This document shows positions 50,704-59,871 of a DNA stretch of 64,000 nt, piece by piece. The stretch spans positions 62,001 to 126,000 of the forward strand of contig NZ_JAGGJW010000010.1 of the NCBI RefSeq assembly GCF_017873175.1, in the 5' to 3' direction. How positions within the stretch are numbered: the first letter of the stretch is position 1; each line of letters starts with the position of its first letter. This DNA is from Neorhizobium petrolearium. GTDB taxonomy: Bacteria; Pseudomonadota; Alphaproteobacteria; Rhizobiales; Rhizobiaceae. The translations under genes were made by a program, and so were the position numbers. The notes below the pieces were generated by a model. The model had not been told where the DNA came from. It searched no databases and saw only the letters and a list, made by a program, of their open reading frames with translations.

Positions 50704-52248
50704 TCAACCGGCAGCCTTGGCGTCAAGTGTCCAGGCGCCATCCCTGGTCCGGCTCAGCCGCCCCGCGGCCCGGAAATCGTCGAAGGCTTCGAGAATTTCG
50801 CGACCGTCACGCGAACCGGTGGCGGTCATCAGCGCGTTGAAGGTTTTCGGGCCATCGAGGAGCGCCGCTTCCAGCGAAGCGAAACGCGGGCCTTCGAGAG
50901 CCGGCGGGCTCGGGATGCGGCCTTCGATGGAACGGGCCACCTCGATCGGCATGGTGCAATCGAAACCCGCTTTCGAACCCAGATGGGCCCCGGCCAGCGA
51001 GGGATCGAGCGGCAGGGCGCGATAACCGGAACCGACGATCAGATCGCGATCCGCCTGGAAGCGCGTCGCAAAGGCCCAATCGGTCTGCTGGTCGGAGAAG
51101 ATGTCGATATCCGGATCGAAGACGAAGATGTGCTTGACGTTGGCGAGCGAACCGAAAGCGGCGGCGATCGCATTGCGTGCCTCGCCCGGCACGCGCTGGC
51201 GCATGGAGATGCGCACGTTGAACATGCCGCCGGAGGATGTGGTCGCATAGACGCAGAGCGGCTCGCGGATGGCATTCTGCAGAGCCCGCCAGACGGTCAC
51301 TTCGGTGCGCAACGCAATGAGCTGCGCCGCATCGGTGATCGCAAGCTGGCGGCCGGCAATGGTCGAGGTCTGGAAGACCGGCTTGGCGCGGTGGGTGATG
51401 GCGGTCAGGTGGAAGACCGGGTTCATCTTCACGCCGCCGTAGTAACCGAGGAATTCGCCATATGGCCCTTCCGGTTCCACATGACCCTCGGCACTCAGAT
51501 AACCTTCCAGGATGAATTCCGCGTCCGCCGGCACCATGAGGTCGTTGGTGACGCATTTCACGAGCGGCAGCGCCTCGTCGCGCAGCGTGGCAATGAGGCC
51601 GACTTCATCGACCGGAATGCGCATGGTCGCGGCCACCTGATCGATCGGATGCGATCCGACCACGAAGGCAATCGGCAGCGGCTTGCCCTGCTGCGCCTCA
51701 TACTCGTAGATCGCCTTGAGGTCACTCGGCGCCACGAGATCGACGCCGGCATCATGGCGCCCGCGCAGCATCAGCCGGCGCATGCCGACATTGGTCAACC
51801 CCGTGCGCGCATCCTTCACGACATCGACAGCGGCGGAGATATAAAGCGAGCCATCCATCTCATGCTGCAGATGCACCGGAAGCTTGGTGAAATCGGCGTC
51901 CTTGCCGAGCTTCACAACTTCCTGCACCGGCGCTTCATCGCGGGAAACTTGCCTGAAGGTGGGCGTTTTGCTAAGCCGGCGAAGGACTTCCGCGAGAAGG
52001 TTCGGCACGGTCGTATCGAAAGCGATCGCCAGCCGTTCGCGGGTCGCGGCGACATTTCCGACCAGAGGAATGCCCTCATTGCAGACGTCGTTGAACAGCA
52101 CCGCCCTGGAATTGCCGTCGAGCCGGTGCGCGACGTCGAGAAGCTCGGTGCGGCCGTCCTCCACCTCAAGCTCGCCGGCCGCCTTCAGGCGATCCAGAAA
52201 AGCCTGCAGCGCGAAATTGCTATCACCCTTTTTGAGACCGCTCGACAT
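50704..52248 (-). CDS. UbiD family decarboxylase 1
   Basis: This 514-residue prenylated-FMN-dependent (de)carboxylase has the E-R-E active-site pattern R158 (TNVGMRR) with E260 and E265 (PEGPYGEFLGYYG), and metal-site N153. The position that aligns by spacing with Mn-ligand H191 of fungal Fdc1 is D176 here. It would decarboxylate an unsaturated or aromatic acid. It is the first gene of the leftward operon ending in the IclR at 45531 and is divergent from the IclR at 52344. No UbiX-type prenyltransferase is visible in the window. Confidence 0.88.
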   Translation of the reverse strand: MSSGLKKGDSNFALQAFLDRLKAAGELEVEDGRTELLDVAHRLDGNSRAVLFNDVCNEGIPLVGNVAATRERLAIAFDTTVPNLLAEVLRRLSKTPTFRQVSRDEAPVQEVVKLGKDADFTKLPVHLQHEMDGSLYISAAVDVVKDARTGLTNVGMRRLMLRGRHDAGVDLVAPSDLKAIYEYEAQQGKPLPIAFVVGSHPIDQVAATMRIPVDEVGLIATLRDEALPLVKCVTNDLMVPADAEFILEGYLSAEGHVEPEGPYGEFLGYYGGVKMNPVFHLTAITHRAKPVFQTSTIAGRQLAITDAAQLIALRTEVTVWRALQNAIREPLCVYATTSSGGMFNVRISMRQRVPGEARNAIAAAFGSLANVKHIFVFDPDIDIFSDQQTDWAFATRFQADRDLIVGSGYRALPLDPSLAGAHLGSKAGFDCTMPIEVARSIEGRIPSPPALEGPRFASLEAALLDGPKTFNALMTATGSRDGREILEAFDDFRAAGRLSRTRDGAWTLDAKAAG

Positions 52249-52343
52249 TCAATCCTCCACTCGACCTTCGGCGATATTTGAAATTAATGAACTTTGTTGT
52301 ACTATTCTGAAGAATTGGACGTCGTCAATGTCAAAGGCTGGTC

Positions 52344-53132
52344 ATGAGTGAATTGAAGAAAAAGGAAACGGACGACCGCCGCGGCATCCAATCCGTGGAA
52401 GTGGGCTTTTCCCTGATCCAGGTCCTGGCCCAGGCGCCCGCCAAGATGCCGCTGAAGACGCTGGCGGCGGCGGCGGACATGATTCCCAGCAAGGCGCACC
52501 TTTATCTCGTGAGCTTCACGCGGCTCGGTCTGGTGGTCCAGGACCCGGTGACGGCCCGTTACGGGCTTGGCCCCGCGGCGATCCGGCTTGGCATCGCGGC
52601 GATCAACCAGCTCGATGTAGTTGAAGTCTCCCGGCGCCATCTGGAACGTTTCCTCGAAATCTACGGCATTTCGGTTAGTCTGGCGGTCTGGTCCAATCGC
52701 GGCCCAACAATCATATACCGGGTCGACGGCCGCCTGCCTGTACCTGCCTCGGTGCGTGTCGGCCACGTGCTTCCGGTGCTGCAGACGGCGACTGGCCGCA
52801 TCTTCATGGCCTATCTGCCGGAAAAGGAATGGAAGAGCATCGCCTCTTCCGAAGCCAGCCTGTCGCCGGACTTTCTCGAATGGACGAGCAAGACGCTGAA
52901 CGCGGTCCGCAGTCAGCAGATCGCGGTGACGAACGGCCAGCTTCATACGGGCTTCTTCGGCGTTTCCGCGCCGATCTTCGACAACGAGAACCGCATCTGC
53001 GCCGCGGTTTCCGCCCATGGTCTCAGCGAAGCGATCGATCTTAGCCCCGAGGGTCCGATCGCCTCTGGCATCCGCGCAGCGGCCCGGGAGATCAGCACCG
53101 AACTCGGAGCTGCGGTCTTGGAAACTGCCTGA
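52344..53132 (+). CDS. IclR family regulator (copy 2)
   Basis: This 262-residue regulator has an N-terminal winged helix (about 15-75) and the IclR effector domain (GHVLPVLQTATGRIFMAYLPE, FFGVSAPIFDNENRICAAVSAHG). It is divergent from UbiD 1 across a 95-base AT-rich region containing ATTCT-GA-AGAAT (52304-52315), a possible operator. It is convergent with the TctA gene. It likely senses an aromatic acid and controls one or both flanking UbiD operons. Confidence 0.87.
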   Translation: MSELKKKETDDRRGIQSVEVGFSLIQVLAQAPAKMPLKTLAAAADMIPSKAHLYLVSFTRLGLVVQDPVTARYGLGPAAIRLGIAAINQLDVVEVSRRHLERFLEIYGISVSLAVWSNRGPTIIYRVDGRLPVPASVRVGHVLPVLQTATGRIFMAYLPEKEWKSIASSEASLSPDFLEWTSKTLNAVRSQQIAVTNGQLHTGFFGVSAPIFDNENRICAAVSAHGLSEAIDLSPEGPIASGIRAAAREISTELGAAVLETA

Positions 53133-53236
53133 GCGGCGGATGCGCATAGAGAGCTCACTGAATAGAATTCACTATCGGCAAAATGCCGGCGTCATACGGG
53201 AGAGAGCCACGGTCCATCAGGCCGTGGCTTTCTTTT

Positions 53237-55261
53237 TCAAAGGATTCGGGTGGCTGAACGGAGCCGGGGCATGAGATCGCCGATCACCGATTGCGGCCAA
53301 TGGACGTGCACGATGTGCTGGAACAGCATGTACATGAAAATCGCATAACCGATGGAGACGGGCAGAATGAGCCCCCAGCGCTCCTTGCCGACCAGTCGCA
53401 TGAAGGCGATCTGGAAGACGAGGACGGCCGGCAGCAATCCGATCAGCGCGATCCCCGCCAATAGCCCTGTGCACCACATCACATAGGTCCGCGTCCGGCG
53501 ACAGAAACCCGGCGCACTCGTCTCGCCGCCATGCGCCATGCCACCGTTCCCGGCAGCCTGCACCGCGCCGCCCCTCAACTCCATGAAGAGCTGCAACGCG
53601 CAGCAGATGGCGCCCGTCCAGCAGATGATCTGCGGAATGAGCTGCGAGCGAACCGGCCAGCTCGTGGAACCGATCAGCGCCGCCACGAAGACGAGGAGCG
53701 CCAAAATGGTGAAGAGGTTCTTCGCCTTCGGCATGCTGAAGGAGACCGCCGCCCGCTCGCTCCGGTTCGCCATCGCCGTCTTTATCGCCGACCAGCCCGC
53801 CCAGAGAATGCCGGCCACGGATACGGTAATCACGATTAGCACGAAGGGACGGAAGATCCAGCCGATGCCATAACGCTCGAACGAGATGAACATGTAGTTC
53901 TCGATCAGCGCGCCGAGCACGAAGCCGAGGATAAGCGGTGGACGCGGCCAGCCGGAACGCTTCATCACCCAGCCGATCACGCCGAAGACCGCGAGCGTAT
54001 AGAAGTCACCCCACTCCTGATTGCTCTGATAGGCGCCGATGAAGATGATGGACAGGATGAGCGGAATGATGATGCCGACCCGCACCATGGCGAGCTTGGC
54101 GAACTGGTTGGCGAAGAGGAAGCAGAGCGCCGTACCGATGACGTTGGCAAGCGCGATGGTCCAGACCAGCGAATAGGTGATATCGAGCCGCGTCGACAGC
54201 ATTTCCGGTCCGGGCGTGATGTTGTGGACCAGAAAGGCGCCGAGGATCAGCGCCATCGGCGGTCCGCCCGGCACACCGAAAGCGATGGTCGGCACCATGT
54301 GGCCGCCGTCCTTGGCGCTGTTGGCACTTTCGGCGGCGATGATGCCGCGCACGTCGCCATTGCCGAAGTCGGCGTTCTTCACCGTGCGCTTGGCATGCGC
54401 ATAGGCGATCCAGTCGATGACGGCGGCACCTATGCCGGGCACGGACGACAGGGAAACGCCGATCAAGCTGCTGCGGATCAGCAGCCATTTGTTGCGAAGA
54501 ACCTGCTTGGCGCCCTCGATCTGCGAAAAGCGCGTCGCCTTGGTGCCTTCCTGGGCGATCTGTTTTGCGCCGCTCGCAAAGAGATCGGCCAATTCCGGCA
54601 GCGCGAAAAGGCCAAGCGCCACGAGCACCACTTCGATACCGTCCCAGAGATAAAGATTGCCGAAGGTCCAGCGCATGACGCCGGTATTGGCATCCATGCC
54701 AATGGTCGAGATCAGGATGCCGAGCGCTGCTGCCGCAAGGCCCTTGAGCAGCATGCCGCTGCTCAGCACCGCGACAAGCGAAAGGCCTAGCACGCAGATA
54801 GCGAGAAGCTCCGGCGTTCCGACCGCCAGCACCAGCGGCCGCATGATCGGAATGCTGACCGCAAGGCACAGCGCACCGATGACGCCGCCCGACATGGAGG
54901 AAAAGAAGGAGGCGCCCAGCGCCTCGCCGGCCTTGCCCTGCTTGGCCAGCGGATGGCCGTCAAGAATAGTCGCCGCCGCACCAACCGTGCCGGGCACGCC
55001 GATCAGGACGGACGGAATGGAGTCGGAACAGGATGTCGCCGCAAGCAGCCCGAGCATGATCGCAATGGCCGCGAACGGATCCATCGTGAACGTGAACGGA
55101 AGGAGCAGTGAAAGACCCAGAATGCCACCAAGCCCCGGGATGACGCCCAGGAACAAGCCGAACAGCACGCCAATCACCAGAAAGACGAACCGGGCCGGGT
55201 CGAAGACCACCAGAAGCGCGTGCCCGGCCGCGCCCAGAGTGCTGAAATCCGCTGCTTCCAC
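53237..55261 (-). CDS. tctA: Tripartite tricarboxylate transporter permease, TctA fused to TctB
   Basis: This 674-residue membrane protein has a TctA domain over the first ~500 residues (FLGVIPGLGGILGLSLLLPFTF, PSVLIGVPGTVGAAATILDG, TIAFGVPGGPPMALILGAF). A C-terminal ~170-residue segment with about four helices resembles the small TctB subunit. The fusion explains the lack of a separate tctB. GTG 55261 is chosen as start because GGGGAGG lies 6 bases upstream. It works with the TctC binding protein at 55353. Confidence 0.85.
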   Translation of the reverse strand: MEAADFSTLGAAGHALLVVFDPARFVFLVIGVLFGLFLGVIPGLGGILGLSLLLPFTFTMDPFAAIAIMLGLLAATSCSDSIPSVLIGVPGTVGAAATILDGHPLAKQGKAGEALGASFFSSMSGGVIGALCLAVSIPIMRPLVLAVGTPELLAICVLGLSLVAVLSSGMLLKGLAAAALGILISTIGMDANTGVMRWTFGNLYLWDGIEVVLVALGLFALPELADLFASGAKQIAQEGTKATRFSQIEGAKQVLRNKWLLIRSSLIGVSLSSVPGIGAAVIDWIAYAHAKRTVKNADFGNGDVRGIIAAESANSAKDGGHMVPTIAFGVPGGPPMALILGAFLVHNITPGPEMLSTRLDITYSLVWTIALANVIGTALCFLFANQFAKLAMVRVGIIIPLILSIIFIGAYQSNQEWGDFYTLAVFGVIGWVMKRSGWPRPPLILGFVLGALIENYMFISFERYGIGWIFRPFVLIVITVSVAGILWAGWSAIKTAMANRSERAAVSFSMPKAKNLFTILALLVFVAALIGSTSWPVRSQLIPQIICWTGAICCALQLFMELRGGAVQAAGNGGMAHGGETSAPGFCRRTRTYVMWCTGLLAGIALIGLLPAVLVFQIAFMRLVGKERWGLILPVSIGYAIFMYMLFQHIVHVHWPQSVIGDLMPRLRSATRIL

Positions 55262-55352
55262 AACCTGCCTCCCCTGTGGCACGCGATCGGCCGGAGGCGC
55301 GATTAGATTGCGCCTTCGTCAGTTTGGATCGAACGATGAGAACCGGCGTCGG

Positions 55353-56372
55353 TTACTCCGCGCCGATCGCCTCGCGGACGATGGCGACGACCGCCGGATC
55401 GTAGTTCACGGTATTGGCCGCGAGCTTTTCGAGGTCTTCATGCTCCACCGCATGCGGGTCGATATCCCGTTCGCCGGCGAGCTTGATGAATTCCGGGTCC
55501 TTAGTGACGGCGAGAAGCGCCTCGCGCAGTGCCTTGACGCGCTCTTCCGGAACGCCCGGAGGCGCCACGAAAACGCGGCCGAGTGCATTGGACAGCCCGT
55601 AGAACTCAAAAACCGGGCGCTTGTCCTTGGGCGCGATATCGATCAGCGTCGGAACGTTCGGCAGGTCGGCCTCGGGCAACAGTCCCGACTGTACGAGAAC
55701 TTTGAAGGAGCCTTCCTTCAACCATTGTGGCTGACTTGACTTCAGGCCGCTCCAGTTCGCCGCCATGCCGTCCACTTCGCCGCGTTCGACCGCGAGCTCG
55801 ATATTGCCGGCGCCCTGATAACCCGTCACGACGCCAAACTGCGTGCCGATGAACTTGTTCATCAGCTTCGGCACGATCGAGGTATTCGACGTAAGCCCCG
55901 TGGAGCCAAGTACGGCTTTCTTTTCCACAATCTGCTTCCAGTCGGTGAAACCGGACTTGGCGCTGACGCCGACGACGATCGGCTCCTGCTGTACGCTGAG
56001 CAGAAAGTTGAACTTATTCACGTCATAGGCGACGCCATCAACCTTGAAGACCTGATTGAGGGCAAGCGTCGGCAGCGTGATGCCGATCACCGAACCGTCC
56101 TTCGGGGCCTTGGCGTAGAGATAGTTGGCCGCCGTCAGACCGCCGGCACCCGCCATGGCCTGCACGATGATGTTCGGATTTCCGGGCAGGTATTTCTTCA
56201 GATATGGCTCGATGGTGCGGGCCAGAATATTGTAGGGACCGGCAGCGCCGCCGGCCGTAATCAGCGTGAGGGTATTGCTCGAATAGAATTCCTTGACGTC
56301 TTCCGCCTTAGCGCTTCCGGTGGCCATCCCGCCCACGAGAAGCGCCGCCGCGAATGCAGCGATTTTCCTCAT
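55353..56372 (-). CDS. tctC: Tripartite tricarboxylate transporter binding protein TctC (1)
   Basis: This 339-residue periplasmic protein is of the TctC/Bug family with a Sec signal ending near GSAKAED. Family features include NPNIIVQAMAGAGGLTAANYLY, DGSVIGI and the late VFVAPPGVPEERVKALREA. The ATG at 56372 follows GAGAGGACAAACGG. It lies between UbiD 2 and the fused TctA gene, so it probably captures the UbiD 2 substrate. Confidence 0.87.
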   Translation of the reverse strand: MRKIAAFAAALLVGGMATGSAKAEDVKEFYSSNTLTLITAGGAAGPYNILARTIEPYLKKYLPGNPNIIVQAMAGAGGLTAANYLYAKAPKDGSVIGITLPTLALNQVFKVDGVAYDVNKFNFLLSVQQEPIVVGVSAKSGFTDWKQIVEKKAVLGSTGLTSNTSIVPKLMNKFIGTQFGVVTGYQGAGNIELAVERGEVDGMAANWSGLKSSQPQWLKEGSFKVLVQSGLLPEADLPNVPTLIDIAPKDKRPVFEFYGLSNALGRVFVAPPGVPEERVKALREALLAVTKDPEFIKLAGERDIDPHAVEHEDLEKLAANTVNYDPAVVAIVREAIGAE

Positions 56373-56416
56373 CCGTTTGTCCTCTCTCCCAGTACCGGCT
56401 ATTGCCAGGGTTGAAT

Positions 56417-57892
56417 TCAACCCTGGCGCGGCGCCAGCTTGCCCGCCCATTTTGCTGCAACCTTCTCCCGCAACTCCCGGCTCGCCGAAGCGACCTCCGG
56501 AAATTCGTTGCGCCATCCCCAGGGGCGGCACGCATCGACGATGGCGCGGCTGTTCTGCCATGGCGGCTTGCGCAGCATCGGATCGAGTGGCGTGCTCCAG
56601 GCGCGCTTGATGAACTCGATCTCCTCGGCTGGCTCGCAACGCGTCGCCATCGCCCAGATGACGTCGGCAAGGTTGGTGGGATCGATATCGTCGTCGACCA
56701 CCACGACCCATCGGCCGGCATAATTGCCTGAGTGGCAATTGGCGGCGAGGAAACCCGCCCGCGCCGCATGGCCCGCATGCATCTGCTTGATCGACACGAC
56801 CACGAACATGCGGATTGCACCCGCCTCATGACACCAGACACCCTGCACACCAGGCAGGCCGGCATTTTCGATCTCTTCCCAGATCATCGCCGACTGCACG
56901 ATGCACTTGGCGAAAGACACATCGGTCGGCGGCCGCATCGGCGAGGCCATGGTGAGGATCGGATTGTTGCGGTGATAGACACGCCGGATACGGGTTTCCG
57001 GCAAGTCATGCGTGCCGCTCGCATAATAGCCGGTGAATTCGCCGAACGGTCCTTCGCGGTGATTGGTATTCGGAACGATTTCGCCCTCCAGCACCACCTC
57101 CGCATAGGAGGGGATCGGCAGGCCATGCAGTTCGCTCGCAATGACCTCGAACGGCCGGCCGCGCTGGCCGCCGGCATAGGCGAACTCGCTGACGCCCATC
57201 TTGATCTCATGGCTTGCCGCCAGGAAGAGCAGCGGATCGAGGCCGCAGCAGATAAGGACCGGGCACGGCTCGCCGCGGGCGAAATATTTCTCCTGGATCA
57301 TCCGGCCGTGCTTGCTGGGCGACATCCAGATGCCGACCGTTTTCTTGTCGTGAACCTGAACGCGGTAGGTTCCGCCGTTGACCCAGCCGTTATCCGGGTC
57401 CTTCATGATCACCATGTCATAGGTGCCGATATAACGGCCGCCATCCATTTCGTGGATGAACGGGACCGGGAACTTGAAGATGTCGACGTCGTCGTCGCGA
57501 TCGACATTTTCGAGGATCGGCCCGGTGCTCACCTCGACAGGTGGCATGAACTTGAACTCGGACTTCATCCGCTCGCGGTAGGACTTCACCAGCTCCATCT
57601 GGCTGTCGGTCGAGGGAAGGCCGAGCGTGTAGGCAAGCCGCCGCGTGGAATTGTGAATGCCCGAGACGACCCGCATGCCGGGCGCGTAGCCGGGAAAATT
57701 GTCGAAGAGAATGGCGGGCGCCTTGCCGGCCGTCGAATGGGCGACGATCTCGGCGATAACCCCGGCCTCAAGGTTCCAGTCCGCGCCATCGACATGCACC
57801 AGCTGACCGCTGGCGTCGGCATGCTCGATAATGTCGCGAAGATCTTCATGCCGCCGCGCTTCATGCGTGCGGACGTCATACGGCTGGTTCAT
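56417..57892 (-). CDS. UbiD family decarboxylase 2
   Basis: This 491-residue UbiD-family enzyme keeps R177 (NGGTYR), N172, H195 at the Fdc1 H191-equivalent position (MSPSKHGR), and E280/E285 (REGPFGEFTGYYA). It is the most canonical of the three UbiD proteins here. It heads a UbiD-tctC-tctA operon, implying uptake and decarboxylation of the same acid. Two near-identical 20-bp direct repeats exactly 50 bp apart lie upstream (57930-57999). Confidence 0.88.
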   Translation of the reverse strand: MNQPYDVRTHEARRHEDLRDIIEHADASGQLVHVDGADWNLEAGVIAEIVAHSTAGKAPAILFDNFPGYAPGMRVVSGIHNSTRRLAYTLGLPSTDSQMELVKSYRERMKSEFKFMPPVEVSTGPILENVDRDDDVDIFKFPVPFIHEMDGGRYIGTYDMVIMKDPDNGWVNGGTYRVQVHDKKTVGIWMSPSKHGRMIQEKYFARGEPCPVLICCGLDPLLFLAASHEIKMGVSEFAYAGGQRGRPFEVIASELHGLPIPSYAEVVLEGEIVPNTNHREGPFGEFTGYYASGTHDLPETRIRRVYHRNNPILTMASPMRPPTDVSFAKCIVQSAMIWEEIENAGLPGVQGVWCHEAGAIRMFVVVSIKQMHAGHAARAGFLAANCHSGNYAGRWVVVVDDDIDPTNLADVIWAMATRCEPAEEIEFIKRAWSTPLDPMLRKPPWQNSRAIVDACRPWGWRNEFPEVASASRELREKVAAKWAGKLAPRQG

Positions 57893-58222
57893 AAAACTCC
57901 CTCCCCGAGTTCAATGACGACTGTATGAGATTCAGCAATATCCAATTCGTGCTCGCCTGACAATATACTTTAGAATTGAATTCAGCAATTTCCTATTCGC
58001 TGGCATTTGAGACAAGTCTGCATGCACCCTTCGCAGATGGTGAAAGGGGCGTAGAGAACGTAAATGCATCGCAGGATGCCTGATAAAAACGCATAAAAAA
58101 CGAAAGCTCCCGTGGCCGAGGAAGATTGCCATAATTAAATTTAATTATACAATGGACAATCACTGCCCTTATGGCGATACCGACACGCCGCTTGGGCAGC
58201 GGGAAATATTGGGAGGATTTTG
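57893..58222. promoter_or_regulatory. Divergent promoter region, UbiD 2 / TctC 2
   Basis: This is 330 bases without a gene, AT-rich, with two direct repeats on the UbiD 2 side (57930-57999) and a TTTAATTATA-like stretch around 58139-58150 on the tctC side that could be part of the rightward promoter. Confidence 0.5.
57930..57999. repeat. Pair of 20-bp direct repeats 50 bp apart upstream of UbiD 2
   Basis: ATTCAGCAAT-A-TCC-A-ATTCG (57930-57949) and ATTCAGCAAT-T-TCC-T-ATTCG (57980-57999) differ at two positions. The 50-bp offset is close to five helical turns, so two regulator molecules could bind the same DNA face. They lie about 38 and 88 bases from the UbiD 2 start. An IclR-type regulator is a natural candidate. 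Confidence 0.55.
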
Positions 58223-59215
58223 ATGAAAACTATCACTCGCAGATCCATGCTTGCAGCAGGCATCGCGCTTGGCATTGCGGGCGCCGCCTGGTCTCCGGCT
58301 TCGGCACAGGACGCTGCTGCCGATTATCCGAAAAAGCAGACAGTCAGCTTCATCTGCGCATTCCAGGCCGGCAGCGGCGCCGATATCGTCGTGCGCTATT
58401 TCGCCGACCAGTTTGCCAAGCTGACGGGCTCCACCGTCATCGTGGAGAACAAACCGGGAGCCGGCGGCAACATTGCCGGCCAGTATGTCGTCCGCGCCAA
58501 GCCGGACGGCTATACGATCTTCTTCCACACCGGCAGCTCGCTCGCCGGCAACATGCACATGTTCAAGAGCCCACCCTTCAATGCTGACAAGGACCTTGCG
58601 GTAGTCTCGACGATCAACAAGCAGCCCTTCATGATCAACGTGCCGATTTCGAGCCCGATTCAGAATATGAAGGAACTGACCGAGCTGCTGAAAAAGGAAG
58701 GTTCAAACGCAAGCTACGCCGTCAACAACACTTCCGGCAAGGTTCTCGGCGCGACCTACGTCAAGATGGCTGGCCTTGAAACGGTGGAAGTGGCCTACAA
58801 GAGCAGCGCCGACTCGATGAACGACATTATGAGCGGTGCCGTGGCCTTCGCCTCGCAGGACCCGATCTTTTCGCTCGGCCAGTATCGCGAAAAGCGCTAC
58901 CGCATCCTGGCGGTCAGCTCCGCCGAGCGCCTGCCGGCAATACCGGATGTGCCCACGATGACTGAGTCCGGCTTCCCAATGGATCAGGTCGGCTGGTTCG
59001 TCACCATGGTGCCGGCCGCCACGCCGAAACCCATCGTCAACAAGCTGAACGGCTATTTCAACGAACTCCTGAAGCGCGATGATGTGAAGAAGTTCGTCGA
59101 GGAACAGGGCGGCGCTGTCTATATCAGTACGCCGGAACAGGGCCAGGCCTTCCTCAAGAAGGAAATCGCCGCCTGGGCTGACCTGGTGAAGGTCGCCAAT
59201 ATCCCGCAGCAATGA
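58223..59215 (+). CDS. tctC: Tripartite tricarboxylate transporter binding protein TctC (2)
   Basis: This 330-residue Bug/TctC-family periplasmic protein has a twin-arginine-type leader (TRRSMLAAGIALGIAGAAW) and cleavage near ASAQD. It contains FICAFQAGSGADIVVRYFADQ, VENKPGAGGNIAGQYV and PDVPTMTESGFP. The ATG at 58223 follows GGGAGG at 58211-58216. No membrane subunit follows it, so it may share the TctA at 53237. Confidence 0.88.
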   Translation: MKTITRRSMLAAGIALGIAGAAWSPASAQDAAADYPKKQTVSFICAFQAGSGADIVVRYFADQFAKLTGSTVIVENKPGAGGNIAGQYVVRAKPDGYTIFFHTGSSLAGNMHMFKSPPFNADKDLAVVSTINKQPFMINVPISSPIQNMKELTELLKKEGSNASYAVNNTSGKVLGATYVKMAGLETVEVAYKSSADSMNDIMSGAVAFASQDPIFSLGQYREKRYRILAVSSAERLPAIPDVPTMTESGFPMDQVGWFVTMVPAATPKPIVNKLNGYFNELLKRDDVKKFVEEQGGAVYISTPEQGQAFLKKEIAAWADLVKVANIPQQ

Positions 59216-59224
59216 TAGGAAAGG

Positions 59225-59253
59225 CGAAGCCGGAGAACCATCCTCGGGCTTCG
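59225..59253 (+). terminator. Hairpin after TctC 2
   Basis: CGAAGCC (59225-59231) pairs with GGCTTCG (59247-59253), extended inward by GAG/CTC after a mismatch, ten bases after the stop. There is no T run, so termination is plausible but not certain. Confidence 0.45.
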
Positions 59254-59369
59254 TCTCAAGCTTGCGCTGCAATACTAGACATTCTATGGCAACTGCACCG
59301 CGAGGCCCCTGCCGACACGCCTTTCGTCTGCGCGAGTATCGGGAGCGTGATGCGCTCTAACGAAGGCAG

Positions 59370-59535
59370 TTCGAGCCTACAGCATCAACTCATCGTCAGT
59401 GCGGTCGTGCACTGGAATACGGTCTAACTCGACCGTGTGGCTAGGCGGCTGAAAAAGCGGGGCGATATATTCCTGGCACTCTGTGAAACACACCAACCTT
59501 ACCGCCATCTATACCTGAGATGCGGAATGTAGATC
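59370..59535 (+). pseudogene. Tn3-family transposase, C-terminal relic
   Basis: The frame reads SSLQHQLIVSAVVHWNTV, a stop, then LDRVARRLKKRGD. A shifted frame reads KHTNLTAIYT. This order resembles the end of Tn3-type transposases (NLVV.A...WNT.YL..A...L...G, then H..INL.G.Y.W). Stops and shifts show it is dead. It separates two importer modules. Confidence 0.5.
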
Positions 59536-59730
59536 GGCGGGGGCCTGATGCCGACTCATACGCGATCCAAGTAGAATACCCGGAATCTGAATCGGGTCGC
59601 ATTAACCTACACCACCATCGATGTCCGGTTTTGGGGCGTTGCCGTCAATGTTCCTGCGGGCCGATCAAAAAATGTGCAGCGGAAATTCGTGCACATTTTT
59701 TATTTTTCTTCTTGAACATTTCAGAATGCA

Positions 59731-59749
59731 GTTGTAGGCTTCCTACGAC
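59731..59749. promoter_or_regulatory. Inverted repeat upstream of UbiD 3
   Basis: GTTGTAGG-CTT-CCTACGAC has 8-bp arms with one G-T mismatch, about 120 bases upstream of the preferred UbiD 3 start. The position fits an operator; no regulator gene is adjacent. Confidence 0.4.
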
Positions 59750-59871
59750 TATTGCTGAAGCCGATGCTGATTGGCCTCGGCGTCGTTGCCGATCAAAATT
59801 AAACCATGTCGCTGTGTCCGACGCCGGACGCAGACGGATGGACCGTGTTCGAATCAGGGGAATGCAAGGCG

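Larger units (their letters stand above)
59216..59871. other. Gene-free interval with transposase remnant and operator-like repeat
   Basis: This is about 650 bases between TctC 2 and UbiD 3. It holds the hairpin above, the Tn3-like transposase relic, and an inverted repeat at 59731. A T-rich tract (59695-59712) precedes that repeat. I see nothing else. Confidence 0.5.

Noticed and set aside
48352-52281. A 1309-codon open frame on the + strand
   Set aside because: It is exactly antisense to the molybdoenzyme and UbiD 1 genes, crosses their intergenic gap, and its translation is low-complexity R/H/D-rich with no family motif. It is a GC-rich codon shadow.
56732-57928. A 398-codon + strand frame over UbiD 2
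   Set aside because: It is a shadow of a gene with all UbiD active-site residues; its start lies in nothing like a ribosome site context.
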